Numbered from the stretch's first letter, positions 18,672 through 28,852 are shown. The stretch: 64,000 nt of DNA from Frankiales bacterium (GCA_016125335.1 WGLY01000011.1:1-64000), one strand, 5' to 3'. Numbers and translations are program-made. Notes: generated from the letters alone by a model not told the origin.

Positions 18672-20681
18672 TCAGCCGGAGAACTCCTGCGCGGCCTTCT
18701 GCGCCGCCTCGAGAAGGGCTCGGGTGGTGGCGATCCGGCCCTCGGCGTCGGCGGCCTTGCGCGCGTCGCCCGCTGCTGCGGCGGCGTCGCGCTGCTTGAC
18801 CAGCTTGTCGAGCGAGGCCTGGAACTGCTCCACCGTCGCCTCGGCCCGGGCCCGGGCCTCGGGGTTGCTGCGGCGCCACTGGTCCTGCTCGCCGCTGCGC
18901 AGCGCCTCCTCGACCCGCCGCAGCCGGCCCTCGACGCGATCCTTGTCGCCGCGTGGGACGTGGCCGATCTTCTCCCAGCGCTCCTGCACCGAGCGCAGCG
19001 CCGCCTTCGCGCTGCGCAGGTCGCGGGTGTCGATCGCCTCGGCCTCGGCGAGCAGCGCCTCCTTGGCCGCGAGGTTCTCGGCGTAGCCGGCGTCGCGCTG
19101 GCCCAGGGCGGCGTTGCGGGCGCCGAAGAAGGCGTCCTGCGCGGCGCGGAAGCGCGACCACAGGGCGTCCTCGTCGGCCTTGCCGGCGCGACCGGACGCC
19201 TTCCAGCGCGCCATGAGGTCGCGGTAGGCCCCGGCGGTGGCGCCCCAGTCGGTCGAGGAGGACAGCGCCTCGGCCTCGGCGACGAGCGCCTCCTTGACCT
19301 GCTTGGCCTCCGACCGCTCGCTGTCGAGGCGGGCGAAGTACTGGCGGCGGTGCTTGTCGAACTGGGACCGCGCGTGGCTGAAACGCTTCCACAGCGCCTG
19401 CTCCCCGGCACGGTCGGCGCGCGGGGCGGCCTTCCAGTCCTCGAGCAGCTGCTTGAACCGGTCGCCCGTGGACTTCCACTGGGTGGACTCCGCGAGCGCC
19501 TCCGCCTCGACGACGATCGCCTCCCGCGCCGCGAGCGCGGCCGCCTTGGCCTGGGCCCGGAGCTCGGCGGCGGCGGCCCGGCGCTCGCCCACGAGGGCGT
19601 CGAGGGCGTCGACGCGCGCGGTGAGCGAGGCGAGGTCGCCGACCATCGACGGGGACTCGAGCGACTCGCGCGCGCGCTTCACCACGGCGCCGGCCTGCTC
19701 GGGCGTGGCCTTGCCCTCGCGCAGCCGCCGGGTGGCGAGGTCGACCTCGACGGAGAGGTCGTCGTACTTGCGGACGAAGAAGGCCAGCCCCTCCGTGGGG
19801 GTGCCCGCGGCCCACTGGCCCACCGGCTGCTCGGAGCCGTCGGCGAGCGTGACGTGCACCGTGCCGTCGTCGTCGACCCGGCCGAAGGTGTGCGAGTCGG
19901 TGGGGGCCGGCACCGACTCCTCCGGCTCGGCCGCCGGGGCGGCGGCGGGCGCCGGCGCGGGGCTCTCCGGGGCCGCCGGGCGCGGCGGGGCGGGGCGGGT
20001 GAGCCCGGCCAGGGCCGCGGGGGAGGGCCGGGGCCCTGGGCGCGGGGCCGGGGGCTGGGGCGCCGGGGGCTGGGGCGCCGGGGCGGTGGTGCCCGCCGCG
20101 GGGGCGTCGGCCGCCGGAGCGTCCGCTGCGGGGGCCTCGGCCGCAGGAGCGTCCGCTGCGGGAGCCTCCGCCGCAGGGGCGTCTGCTGCCGGAGCGTCCG
20201 CTGCGGGGGCCTCGGCCGCAGGAGCGTCTGCTGCCGGAGCGTCCGCTGCGGGAGCCTCGGCTGCGGGAGCCTCGGCTGCGGGAGCCTCGGCTGCGGGAGT
20301 CTCGGCTGCGGGAGTCTCGGCTGCGGGAGTCTCGGCTGCGGGAGCCTCGGCTCCTTGAGCCTCGGGCTCCTCCGCCGGGGCCGCCTCAGCCTCGCCCGAC
20401 TCGGCCGCGGCCTCGGGTGCGGGAGCCTCCGCGGCGCCTGCCTCCTCGGCCGGGGCGGCGGGGGTCGGGGCCTCCTCGGCGGGGGCGGCCTGCTGCCCGG
20501 ACGGCTCGGCGGGGGACTCGGCAGCGGGAGCGGCGGGGGCCTCGGCGGGGCCGTCCGGCCCGGCGGGGACCTCGGGGACGCCCGCGGACGCCTGATCACC
20601 CTGGCCCGACGGCGTCCCGCCGGCGAGGGCGGGGTCGTGCGGGGCTGCCGGGTCTCCGGGCGCGCTCGTGGGGTCGCTCAT
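18672..20681 (-). CDS. DUF349 domain protein with long Ala/Pro/Glu repeat region
   Basis: A 669-residue cytoplasmic protein. Residues about 1-230 are low-complexity (Ala, Pro, Glu, Asp, including a run of AEAPA/ADAPA pentapeptides); a small beta-rich segment (DSHTFGRVDDDGTVHVT) follows; residues from about 330 hold several DUF349 repeats with the pattern W-x-x-x-GR-x-x-xA-x-x-xLW-x-RF-x-x-A (for example ADEDALWSRFRAAQDAFF) predicted to form helical hairpins. ATG 20681 has no family alternative. DUF349 proteins are widespread in actinobacteria near rel; their role is not settled. It is convergent with rel and follows the cyclophilin gene by 14 bases, probably co-transcribed with it. Confidence 0.85.
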   Translation of the reverse strand: MSDPTSAPGDPAAPHDPALAGGTPSGQGDQASAGVPEVPAGPDGPAEAPAAPAAESPAEPSGQQAAPAEEAPTPAAPAEEAGAAEAPAPEAAAESGEAEAAPAEEPEAQGAEAPAAETPAAETPAAETPAAEAPAAEAPAAEAPAADAPAADAPAAEAPAADAPAADAPAAEAPAADAPAAEAPAADAPAADAPAAGTTAPAPQPPAPQPPAPRPGPRPSPAALAGLTRPAPPRPAAPESPAPAPAAAPAAEPEESVPAPTDSHTFGRVDDDGTVHVTLADGSEQPVGQWAAGTPTEGLAFFVRKYDDLSVEVDLATRRLREGKATPEQAGAVVKRARESLESPSMVGDLASLTARVDALDALVGERRAAAAELRAQAKAAALAAREAIVVEAEALAESTQWKSTGDRFKQLLEDWKAAPRADRAGEQALWKRFSHARSQFDKHRRQYFARLDSERSEAKQVKEALVAEAEALSSSTDWGATAGAYRDLMARWKASGRAGKADEDALWSRFRAAQDAFFGARNAALGQRDAGYAENLAAKEALLAEAEAIDTRDLRSAKAALRSVQERWEKIGHVPRGDKDRVEGRLRRVEEALRSGEQDQWRRSNPEARARAEATVEQFQASLDKLVKQRDAAAAAGDARKAADAEGRIATTRALLEAAQKAAQEFSG
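20094..20350. repeat. 15-bp minisatellite inside the DUF349 gene
   Basis: About 17 units of 15 bases (GCCTCGGCTGCGGGA and variants) lie in frame and encode alternating AEAPA, AETPA and ADAPA pentapeptides. Neighbouring units near 20270-20345 are nearly identical, so unit number probably changes by slippage or recombination. Confidence 0.85.
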
Positions 20682-20695
20682 CGCTGGTTCACTCC

Positions 20696-21568
20696 TCAGC
20701 CGGCCTGCGTCGTGCGGGTCGATGCCTTCGTGATGACGATCTTCTGGTTCGGGGCCCCGTCGCCGGTCCCGGAGGCGTCTCCGGCGGAGGCGACCCGGGT
20801 GACGACGTCGAGCCCGGACACCACCTTGCCCCAGATCGTGTAGTCCGGCCCCAGAGTTGTGTCCTTGTACACGATGAAGAACTGGCTGCCGTTCGTGTTC
20901 GGGCCGGAGTTCGCCATGGCGACGGTGCCCGCGGGGTAGTTGTTCGTGCCCGACTTCGGGAGGTTCTCGTCCGGGATCTGGTACCCAGGCCCGCCCTGCC
21001 CGTCGTTGCTGGGGCTGCCGCACTGGAGCACGAACAGCCCGCTGGTGGTGAGCCGGAAGCAGTCGGAGTCGGTGTAGAAGCCCTGACCGGCCAGGAAGGC
21101 CATCGACTGCGTGGTCTTGGGCGCGGCCTTCGCGTCCATCTGCACGACGATCTCGCCGCAGTTGGTGCTGATCGCGAAGTACGTCGGGCTGTCGGTCGGC
21201 AGGGGGCTGCCGCCGGGCGCGGACCAGGTCTGGGTCTTCTTGGTGGGGGTCGGGGCCGTGGTGCAGCCCTTCACCGGGGTGGGCGAGAGCGCCGGGGACG
21301 CCGACGCCGAGGGGCTCGCGGCGGGCGGGGCCGACGCCGAGGTGGTGGGGGTCGGCGAGTCGGTGGGCGAGGCCACGGGCGTCTGGTCGCCGCCGCGGAC
21401 GGTCAGCAGGATCGCCACGACGGCGCCCACGACCACCACGAGGCTGGCCACCACCGCGGTCACGCGGTTGCGCCGGCGTCGTGCCGCCTCACGCTCGATG
21501 CGGCGCCGCTGCTGGCGCTCGAACTTCTGCCGGGCGAGCTCGCGCTCGCGCTTGTTGCTGGTGGCCAC
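20696..21568 (-). CDS. Membrane-anchored cyclophilin-type peptidyl-prolyl isomerase
   Basis: A 290-residue protein with a highly basic N-terminus (ERELARQKFERQQRRR), one membrane helix (about residues 36-58), a Ser/Thr/Pro-rich linker and a cyclophilin domain facing outside. Domain motifs: FYTDSDCFRLTTSGLFVLQ (the usual F-H-R-x-I region, here CFRL), GPNTNGSQFFI and LGPDYTIWGKVVSG. It probably assists folding of exported proteins. The start is GTG (VATSNKRERELA). It lies upstream of the DUF349 gene and near rel, a common actinobacterial neighbourhood. Confidence 0.88.
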   Translation of the reverse strand: MATSNKRERELARQKFERQQRRRIEREAARRRRNRVTAVVASLVVVVGAVVAILLTVRGGDQTPVASPTDSPTPTTSASAPPAASPSASASPALSPTPVKGCTTAPTPTKKTQTWSAPGGSPLPTDSPTYFAISTNCGEIVVQMDAKAAPKTTQSMAFLAGQGFYTDSDCFRLTTSGLFVLQCGSPSNDGQGGPGYQIPDENLPKSGTNNYPAGTVAMANSGPNTNGSQFFIVYKDTTLGPDYTIWGKVVSGLDVVTRVASAGDASGTGDGAPNQKIVITKASTRTTQAG

Positions 21569-21724
21569 GCCCCGAGGCTCCCGTCTGGTCTGCGGCGGAG
21601 GTCCGCACCGCGCCGAGTGTAGGGACGACTACCCGCAGGACCACCCTCGGGGCGGCGGGTAGGCTCTGGCGGTCGGGGCGGGAGCCCCGGCCCCACCCAC
21701 CCCGTCGCCTGGAGGCCCGCCCCC

Positions 21725-22429
21725 GTGCTCGTCGTCGGCTTCCCCGCGGGTCCCTGGGGGACGAACTGCTACGTCGTGGCCACGGGTCCCGGCGAGCAGT
21801 GCCTGGTGGTCGACCCGGGCAAGGACTCCGCGCCGGGCATCGAGGAGGCGGTCCGCGAGCACGGGCTGGCTCCCATGGCGGTGCTCCTCACCCACGGCCA
21901 CCTCGACCACACCTGGTCGGTGGTCCCCGTGTGCGGGGCCCGGGGCATCCCGGCCTACCTGCACCCCGACGACCGCGGCATGCTCACCGACCCGCTCGGG
22001 TCGCTCAGCGCGCAGGCCTCGGCCATGGTCGACGCCATGGGCGGCAGGCTGCCCGTCGGCGAGCCGGACGACGTCCGCCCCCTCGAGGACGGCGGCGTCC
22101 TCGAGCTGGCCGGCCTCACGCTGGTGGTGGACCACGCGCCGGGCCACACCCGCGGCTCGGTGATGTTCCGCCGCGCCGGCGAGGACGGCACCCCGCCGCT
22201 GCTGCTGTCCGGCGACGTGCTCTTCGAGGGGTCCATCGGCCGCACGGACCTGCCCGGCGGCGACCACGCCGCCATGCTGCGCAGCCTGGCGACCAAGGTG
22301 CTGCCGCTCGACGACGACACCGTCGTCCTGCCCGGGCACGGCGGCACCACGACCATCGGGCGGGAGCGGGCCGCCAACCCCTTCCTCACGGCGCTGTCGG
22401 AAACCCCTGCTCCGACCCGGGGGCTGTGA
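21725..22429 (+). CDS. MBL-fold metal-dependent hydrolase (glyoxalase II-like)
   Basis: A 234-residue metallo-beta-lactamase-fold enzyme. The metal-binding motif HGHLDH is complete, with later ligands in HAPGHTRGS, SGDVLFEGSIGRTD and LPGHGGTTTIGRE. The layout matches the hydroxyacylglutathione-hydrolase-like proteins found immediately before hisS in many actinobacteria; glutathione is absent from these organisms, so the substrate is probably another thiol ester (inference). The GTG start follows GGAGG about 10 bases upstream. hisS begins 1 base after the stop. Confidence 0.85.
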   Translation: MLVVGFPAGPWGTNCYVVATGPGEQCLVVDPGKDSAPGIEEAVREHGLAPMAVLLTHGHLDHTWSVVPVCGARGIPAYLHPDDRGMLTDPLGSLSAQASAMVDAMGGRLPVGEPDDVRPLEDGGVLELAGLTLVVDHAPGHTRGSVMFRRAGEDGTPPLLLSGDVLFEGSIGRTDLPGGDHAAMLRSLATKVLPLDDDTVVLPGHGGTTTIGRERAANPFLTALSETPAPTRGL

Positions 22430-22430
22430 C

Positions 22431-23798
22431 ATGAGCCGACCCACTGCCCTGTCGGGCTTCCCGGAGTGGCTGCCGGCCGAGCGCATCGTCGAGCTGGCGG
22501 TGCTCGACACCGTGCGGCGCGTCTTCGAGCTGCACGGCTTCGCCTCGCTGGAGACCCGCGCGGTGGAGCCGCTGGAGCAGATGCTGCGCAAGGGCGAGAT
22601 CGACAAGGAGGTCTACGTCCTGCGCCGGCTGCACGCCGACGAGGACGACGCCGAGGGCTCCGGGCTCGCGCTGCACTTCGACCTCACCGTGCCGTTCGCC
22701 CGGTACGTGCTCCAGAACGCCGGCCACCTCGAGTTCCCGTTCCGCCGCTACCAGGTGCAGAAGGCCTGGCGCGGCGAGCGGCCGCAGGAGGGCCGCTACC
22801 GCGAGTTCACCCAGGCCGACATCGACGTGGTCGGGCGCGACACGCTCGCGTTCCACCACGAGGTGGAGGTGGCCCTCGTGATGGCCGAGGTGTTCCGCGA
22901 GCTGCCGTGCCCGCCGGCGGTGATCCTGGTGAACAACCGCAAGCTGGCCGAGGGCTTCTTCCTGGGCGCGGGCGCGAGCGACGCCGCCGCGGCCCTGCGC
23001 GCCATCGACAAGCTCGACAAGATCGGCCCGGACGCGGTCGCCGCGCTCCTGCAGTCGGAGGCGGGCCTGTCCGCGGACGGGGCCGCGCTGTGCCTGCGGC
23101 TGGCCTCGGTGCGCAGCGCCGACACCTCGTTCGCCGACCAGGTGCGGGCGCTCGGGGTCGAGCACCCGCTGCTCGACGAGGGCCTCGCGGAGCTCGCCGC
23201 CGTCGTGGGGGCCGCTCACGCGCAGATGCCGGGCGCCCTCATGGCCGACCTCAAGATCGCGCGCGGCCTCGACTACTACACGGGCACGGTCTACGAGACG
23301 CAGCTCGTCGGCTACGAGTCCTTCGGCTCGGTGTGCTCGGGCGGGCGCTACGACGCCCTCGCCAGCGACGGGCGCACCACCTACCCGGGCGTCGGCATGT
23401 CCCTGGGCGTGAGCCGGCTGATGGGCGTGCTGGTCGGCCGCGGCCTGGTGACGGCGAGCCGCTCGGTCCCCACGTGCGTGCTGGTCGCCGTCTCCGACGA
23501 GGCCTCGCGGCCGGCGTCCGACGCCGTCGCCGCGCTGCTGCGCGCCCGCGGCATCAGCACCGAGGTCGCGCCACGGGCCGACAAGTTCGGCAAGCAGATC
23601 CGGCACGCGGACCGGCGGGGGATCCCCTACGTCTGGTTCGTCGACGCCGAGGGCGCGCACAGCGTCAAGGACATCCGCAGCGGCGACCAGGTGCCCGCCG
23701 ACCCCGCGGACTGGCGGCCCCCGGCCGAGGACCTGGCCCCCAGCGTCCACCTGGTCCACCCCGAGCACGGCCACGACGACGAGGAGAACCACCCGTGA
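22431..23798 (+). CDS. hisS: Histidine--tRNA ligase
   Basis: A 455-residue class II synthetase. The histidine-binding motif HisA is [13 protein letters not shown], motif 2 is [16 protein letters not shown]-like, and motif 3 is [13 protein letters not shown]. It belongs to the subgroup that starts with SGFPEWLP and carries [12 protein letters not shown] where most bacterial enzymes have LRPEGTA, similar to eukaryotic and archaeal HisRS; this subgroup is known from other actinobacteria. A C-terminal anticodon-binding domain follows, with a His/Glu-rich end. aspS overlaps by 4 bases. Confidence 0.93.
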   Translation: MSRPTALSGFPEWLPAERIVELAVLDTVRRVFELHGFASLETRAVEPLEQMLRKGEIDKEVYVLRRLHADEDDAEGSGLALHFDLTVPFARYVLQNAGHLEFPFRRYQVQKAWRGERPQEGRYREFTQADIDVVGRDTLAFHHEVEVALVMAEVFRELPCPPAVILVNNRKLAEGFFLGAGASDAAAALRAIDKLDKIGPDAVAALLQSEAGLSADGAALCLRLASVRSADTSFADQVRALGVEHPLLDEGLAELAAVVGAAHAQMPGALMADLKIARGLDYYTGTVYETQLVGYESFGSVCSGGRYDALASDGRTTYPGVGMSLGVSRLMGVLVGRGLVTASRSVPTCVLVAVSDEASRPASDAVAALLRARGISTEVAPRADKFGKQIRHADRRGIPYVWFVDAEGAHSVKDIRSGDQVPADPADWRPPAEDLAPSVHLVHPEHGHDDEENHP

Positions 23799-25609
23799 TC
23801 CGCACGCACACCGCCGGGAGCCTCCGGACGGAGCACGTCGGAGGGTCCGTCACCCTGGCCGGCTGGGTGGCGCGTCGTCGCGACCACGGCGGCGTGGCGT
23901 TCCTCGACCTGCGCGACGCGTCCGGCGTCGTGCAGGTGGTCGTGCGCGACCCCGAGGTCGCCCACCCGTTGCGCAACGAGTTCTGCGTCAAGGTCACCGG
24001 CACGGTGTCGGTGCGTCCCGAGGGCAACGCCAACCCCGACCTGCCCACCGGTGAGATCGAGGTGGTCGCCGACGAGCTCGAGGTGCTCAGCACCGCGGCG
24101 CCGCTGCCCTTCCCGATCGACGAGCACGTCGAGGTGGGGGAGGAGGCGAGGCTGCGCCACCGCTACCTCGACCTGCGCCGTCCCGCCCCGGGTGCGGCGA
24201 TCCGGCTGCGCAGCCAGGTGAACCGGGCCGCGCGCGAGGTGCTCTACGCGCGCGACTTCGTCGAGATCGAGACGCCCACCCTCACCCGGTCCACCCCCGA
24301 GGGCGCGCGCGACTTCCTCGTGCCGGCGCGGCTCCAGCCGGGCAGCTGGTACGCGCTCCCGCAGAGCCCGCAGCTGTTCAAGCAGCTGCTCATGGTCGCG
24401 GGCATGGAGCGCTACTTCCAGATCGCCCGCTGCTACCGCGACGAGGACTTCCGGGCAGACCGCCAGCCGGAGTTCACCCAGCTCGACATCGAGATGTCCT
24501 TCGTCGACCAGGACGACGTGATCGAGGTGGGCGAGGCGGTCGTGGCCGAGCTGTGGCGGCTCGTGGGCCACGAGATCCCGCTGCCGATCCCGCGGATGAC
24601 CTACGCCGAGTCCATGGCGCGGTTCGGCAACGACAAGCCGGACCTGCGCTTCGGCCAGGAGCTCGTGGAGTGCACCGACTTCTTCGCCGACACCCCGTTC
24701 CGGGTGTTCCAGGCGCCCTACGTCGGCGCCGTGGTCATGCCGGGCGGCGCGTCCCAGCCCCGCAAGCAGCTCGACGCCTGGCAGGACTGGGCCAAGCAGC
24801 GCGGCGCGCGCGGCCTGGCCTACGTGCTGGTGCAGGACGACGGCGAGCTCGGCGGCCCGGTGGCCAAGAACCTGGCCGACGCCGAGCGCGCCGGCCTGGC
24901 CGAGCGCGTGGGCGCCGCCCCGGGCGACTGCGTGTTCTTCGCCGCCGGCGAGCCCGGGCCGTCGCGGGCGCTGCTCGGCGCCGCCCGGCTCGAGATCGGC
25001 CGGCGGCTCGGCCTCATCGACGAGTCGGCCTGGCGGTTCGTGTGGATCGTCGACGCCCCGCTGTTCGAGCCCTCCACCAAGGCGGTGGAGAGCGGCGACG
25101 TCGCGGTGGGCGCCGGGGCCTGGACCGCGGTGCACCACGCGTTCACCTCGCCCAAGCCCGAGTGGGTCGACCGGTTCGAGGAGGACCCGGGCGCCGCGCT
25201 GGCCTACGCCTACGACCTCGTGTGCAACGGCAACGAGATCGGCGGCGGGTCGATCCGTATCCACCAGCGCGAGGTCCAGCAGCGCGTCTTCGAGATCATG
25301 GGGCTCACCCGCGAGCAGCAGCAGGAGAAGTTCGGCTTCCTGCTCGACGCGTTCCAGTTCGGCCCGCCGCCGCACGGCGGCATCGCCTTCGGCTGGGACC
25401 GGATCTGCGCGCTGCTGTCCGGCACGGACTCGATCCGCGAGGTCATCGCCTTCCCCAAGACCGGGGGCGGCTACGACCCGCTCACCTCGGCGCCGGCGCC
25501 GATCACCCCGGAGCAGCGCAAGGAGGCCGGCGTCGACGCCGTGCCCGCCCACGCGAACGCCGGCGCGGCCACGGGCGACGCCGGCGAGGCGGCGGTCGAC
25601 CCGGCCTAG
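23795..25609 (+). CDS. aspS: Aspartate--tRNA ligase (AspRS or AspRS/AsnRS type)
   Basis: A 604-residue class IIb synthetase of bacterial type. Order: N-terminal OB anticodon domain ([23 protein letters not shown]), motif 1 around [15 protein letters not shown], motif 2 [13 protein letters not shown], the GAD insertion domain, and motif 3 [10 protein letters not shown]. Whether it also charges tRNA-Asn cannot be decided from this window. It ends with a short Ala/Gly-rich tail. GTG start overlaps the hisS stop. Confidence 0.95.
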   Translation: MIRTHTAGSLRTEHVGGSVTLAGWVARRRDHGGVAFLDLRDASGVVQVVVRDPEVAHPLRNEFCVKVTGTVSVRPEGNANPDLPTGEIEVVADELEVLSTAAPLPFPIDEHVEVGEEARLRHRYLDLRRPAPGAAIRLRSQVNRAAREVLYARDFVEIETPTLTRSTPEGARDFLVPARLQPGSWYALPQSPQLFKQLLMVAGMERYFQIARCYRDEDFRADRQPEFTQLDIEMSFVDQDDVIEVGEAVVAELWRLVGHEIPLPIPRMTYAESMARFGNDKPDLRFGQELVECTDFFADTPFRVFQAPYVGAVVMPGGASQPRKQLDAWQDWAKQRGARGLAYVLVQDDGELGGPVAKNLADAERAGLAERVGAAPGDCVFFAAGEPGPSRALLGAARLEIGRRLGLIDESAWRFVWIVDAPLFEPSTKAVESGDVAVGAGAWTAVHHAFTSPKPEWVDRFEEDPGAALAYAYDLVCNGNEIGGGSIRIHQREVQQRVFEIMGLTREQQQEKFGFLLDAFQFGPPPHGGIAFGWDRICALLSGTDSIREVIAFPKTGGGYDPLTSAPAPITPEQRKEAGVDAVPAHANAGAATGDAGEAAVDPA

Positions 25610-25737
25610 CGCCACCCTCAACCGGGGCGAATCGGGTCCCTTCGGGCGCTGGGCGGCGCTCGCGGCCGCATACTGTGCGCCACGGGGCCGTGGCGCACGG
25701 TCCCGACGTCCGCGACCGCTCGACCGGAGGGGGTGCC

Positions 25738-26400
25738 GTGAGCGGACTCCCGCGTCGCCGGGCGGCCCTGGCCGGCGTCGCAGCGCTCGTGCTCGCCGGC
25801 TGCGGCGCGCCGGAGTTCCAGTACGCCGCCGAGCAGCCCGGCTCGGTCCCGGCGGGCACCGTGTACTTCAAGGTGCCGCAGGGCTGGACCCAGTTCCCCG
25901 CGGCCTCCATCGCTGCGGCGGAGAAGCAGTGGTCCGGCGGCGGCGACCCGGGCCTGATCGTGTCGGCCACCGCCTGGCAGGAGGCCTACGACGCCGCGGC
26001 GGACCCCTCGCTCGACCACGTGCTGGGGCGCACCACGCCGGACCACCCGGTGGTCTACGCCAGCCTGCGCTCGCTGTACACCGAGGAGCAGGCCGGGGCG
26101 ACCCGCGACGCCCTGCGCGACATGCTCGTCCCGGTGTCGACGGCAGGCTCCGGGGTCACGATCCGCACCGACCAGGACGTCGCCCAGGGCGGCGCCCAGG
26201 GCGTCCACCTGGTGTTCTCCTACGCTCCGTCACCAGGACAGCCCGAAGAGACCATCGACCAGACGGCGTACCTGTCCGACGGTACGGATGCGGTCTACCT
26301 GCTGGTGGTCCGCTGCACGAGCACCTGCTACGACCAGAACCAGGATGCGATCGAGGCCGTGACCTCGTCGTACACGATCCAGGAGGCCGGCCATGGCTGA
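25738..26400 (+). CDS. Putative lipoprotein of unknown function
   Basis: A 220-residue exported lipoprotein: an Arg-rich start, a hydrophobic core and a lipobox LVLAGC (Cys near residue 22). The mature part contains VYFKVPQGWTQFP and a region of alternating strands, with a likely disulfide pair in RCTSTCYDQN near the C-terminus. No named family is recognised. The ATG of the FtsH-like gene lies 8 bases inside its 3' end, so the two are translationally coupled. That suggests a surface protein working with, or monitored by, the downstream membrane AAA+ protein (inference). Confidence 0.8.
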   Translation: MSGLPRRRAALAGVAALVLAGCGAPEFQYAAEQPGSVPAGTVYFKVPQGWTQFPAASIAAAEKQWSGGGDPGLIVSATAWQEAYDAAADPSLDHVLGRTTPDHPVVYASLRSLYTEEQAGATRDALRDMLVPVSTAGSGVTIRTDQDVAQGGAQGVHLVFSYAPSPGQPEETIDQTAYLSDGTDAVYLLVVRCTSTCYDQNQDAIEAVTSSYTIQEAGHG

Positions 26401-28852
26401 CGAGAGCGACGTCGACCCGCGCACGGCGGAGCACGGCGCGAGCGGCCTGCCCGAGCCCGAGGTGGGTCCGGTGGTCTCGCCCATGCACGGCCGGCGCGAC
26501 AACCCCGACGACCTCACGCGCAAGCCGCTGGCGTTCTGGGACCGCGTGAAGATCCTGGTCTTCCTCGTCGCGGCGTTCCTGGTGCTCATCTGGGCGCAGA
26601 TGTCGGGCAACCCGCTGATGACCTTCCCCGAGGCCGAGCGCACCGTCGCGCAGACCGGCCTCGGCCAGATCCTGCTCGTGCTCGTCGTGGTCGAGGCGCT
26701 GCGCCAGATCCACTTCCTGCTCGCCGAGCACGTCGCCGCCTACCACCAGGGCTGGCTGCGGGTCTTCGGCCGTAGCGAGCGGTTCACTGCCCGCTACAGC
26801 GCCTGGACCCGCTTCCGCGTGGCCCGGGTCGTCAAGTGGGTGGTGGGGCTGGCCATCGTGTCGATGGTCCTCGCGGCGGTGTTCAAGACCTCGCCGATCC
26901 TCGCCCTGTTCCAGGTGCCGGCGTGGTTCATCGGCCAGCTCCCGCTGATCCTCCAGCTCACGATCTACCTGTTCATCGCGGTCGCGCAGTTCGCGCTCAT
27001 CTTCTGGTTCCTCTCCCGCGGCGGGGTCGACGTCTACTACCCGGACGACGTCAAGACCCGCTTCGACGACGTGTGGGGCCAGGACCGCGTGGTCGAGCGC
27101 GTGCGGGAGAACATCGTCTTCATGGAGAACCCCGAGGAGATCGAGGCCAAGGGGGGCTACGTGCCGGGCGGCATCCTGCTGTGGGGCCCGCCGGGCACCG
27201 GCAAGACGCTGCTCGCCGAGGCGGTCGCCGGCGAGACCGGCAAGCCCTACGTGTTCGTCGACCCGGGCGCCTTCATCAACATGTTCTTCGGGGTGGGCGT
27301 CCTCAAGGTCAAGGGCCTGTTCCGCAAGCTGCGCAAGCTGGCGCTGCGCTACGGCGGCGTCATCGTGTTCTTCGACGAGGCCGACACCCTCGGCAGCCGT
27401 GGTGGTGGCGTGAGCCAGGCGCGGCGGGCCGAGCTCGAGCGCGAGCGCACCCTGTCCGACGCGCTGCACGGGCCCGCCTGCAACGGTCGCCACTACGTCT
27501 CCGAGCCCACCCGGCAGTTCCTCGCCGCCTCCGACCTCGCGCAGCGCCAGCTGTTCGTGCCGACGGGCACCAACGCGGGCGGCGGCATGGGCGGCATGGG
27601 CACGCTCCAGGCGCTGCTCACCGAGCTCTCCGGCCTGAAGAAGCCGCGCGGCTTCGTCAACCGGGTGGTGCGCCGCACGCTGGGCATGCGGCCCAAGCCG
27701 CCGCCGAAGTACCGCATCCTCGTGATGATGGCGACGAACATGCCCGACGCCCTCGACCCCGCGCTGCTGCGGCCCGGGCGCATCGACCGCATCTTCCGGA
27801 TGGGCTACCCGTCCAAGGAGGGGCGCGTCGTCACCTACCGCAACTACCTCGACAAGGTGAAGCACGAGGTCACCGAGGAGCAGATCGAGACCCTCGCGAC
27901 GATCTCGCCGTACTCCACGGGCGCCACGATCAAGGACTCGGTCAACGAGGCGCTGGTCATCGCGATCCGCGACGGCCGCGACACGGTCACCTACTCGGAC
28001 CTGATCAAGGCCAAGTCGCTGAAGGAGCACGGGATCCCGGACGGCTTCAACTACGTCGACCGCGAGCGGCACTCGCTGGCGATCCACGAGGCGTGCCACG
28101 CCGTGACGATGTACCGGCTCCAGCACCAGAACCTCATCGACACCGCGACCATCGAGCGCCGCGGCGACGTCGGCGGGTTCGTGCAGCCGATCCCGATCGA
28201 GGAGCGCTTCGTCAAGTGGCGCAGCGAGATCGACATCGACGTCATGACCTTCCTCGCCTCGCTCGCCGGCGAGCGGATGTTCTACGACGGCGACCACACC
28301 CAGGGCGTCGGCGGCGACATGGCGGCAGCCACGGGCATCGTGACCCGGTCCTACCTCTCGCACGCGATGGGTCCGAACCTGCGGGCGTTCAACGCGGGCA
28401 TGCTGAGCCAGTCGGGGCTGGCCACGTCGGTGGGCACCCTCGTGGAGGGCGTGCCGTTCGAGGGCGAGACGGCGCGGGCGGTCGAGGCCAAGCTCGAGGA
28501 GCTCTACGAGCGCACCGTCGAGGTGCTGCGCGCCAACCGGCGCGAGGTGCTCGCGGTCACCCACGCCCTGGAGACGCACAAGACGCTCTCCGGCGAGGAC
28601 GTGGCCGCGGTCATCGAGGGCACCCAGGGCCCGCTCGTGGACGGCCGGGGCTACGTGGAGCCCGAGTTCGTCGCGCAGCTCGAGGAGTACCACCGGCAGG
28701 CGGTGGAGGCGCACAAGGTGGTGCACGAGCGGCCGCCGGCGCTGCCCGACCTGCCGGAGCCGCTGGCCGCGGCCCGCACGGCCGCCCCGGCGGTGCCGGC
28801 CGCGCCCGCGGGTGCGGGCCTGCCGGCGTCGGCCGAGGCGCCCGAGGGCTGA
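26393..28852 (+). CDS. FtsH-like membrane AAA+ protease, divergent type
   Basis: An 819-residue protein. About four hydrophobic segments lie between residues 50 and 205. The AAA+ domain has Walker A GPPGTGKT (265-272), Walker B VIVFFDEAD and ATNMPDALDPALLRPGRIDR. The zinc-protease domain has H565-E-A-C-H569 (HExxH; classic FtsH reads HEAGH) and a possible third ligand D642 in GVGGDMAAATG. Unlike FtsH, about 90 residues separate Walker B from the ATN motif, including a Gly/Met-rich stretch and a basic segment. It has more membrane segments than FtsH (2) and an Ala/Pro-rich C-tail. Substrates unknown. Confidence 0.85.
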   Translation: MADESDVDPRTAEHGASGLPEPEVGPVVSPMHGRRDNPDDLTRKPLAFWDRVKILVFLVAAFLVLIWAQMSGNPLMTFPEAERTVAQTGLGQILLVLVVVEALRQIHFLLAEHVAAYHQGWLRVFGRSERFTARYSAWTRFRVARVVKWVVGLAIVSMVLAAVFKTSPILALFQVPAWFIGQLPLILQLTIYLFIAVAQFALIFWFLSRGGVDVYYPDDVKTRFDDVWGQDRVVERVRENIVFMENPEEIEAKGGYVPGGILLWGPPGTGKTLLAEAVAGETGKPYVFVDPGAFINMFFGVGVLKVKGLFRKLRKLALRYGGVIVFFDEADTLGSRGGGVSQARRAELERERTLSDALHGPACNGRHYVSEPTRQFLAASDLAQRQLFVPTGTNAGGGMGGMGTLQALLTELSGLKKPRGFVNRVVRRTLGMRPKPPPKYRILVMMATNMPDALDPALLRPGRIDRIFRMGYPSKEGRVVTYRNYLDKVKHEVTEEQIETLATISPYSTGATIKDSVNEALVIAIRDGRDTVTYSDLIKAKSLKEHGIPDGFNYVDRERHSLAIHEACHAVTMYRLQHQNLIDTATIERRGDVGGFVQPIPIEERFVKWRSEIDIDVMTFLASLAGERMFYDGDHTQGVGGDMAAATGIVTRSYLSHAMGPNLRAFNAGMLSQSGLATSVGTLVEGVPFEGETARAVEAKLEELYERTVEVLRANRREVLAVTHALETHKTLSGEDVAAVIEGTQGPLVDGRGYVEPEFVAQLEEYHRQAVEAHKVVHERPPALPDLPEPLAAARTAAPAVPAAPAGAGLPASAEAPEG

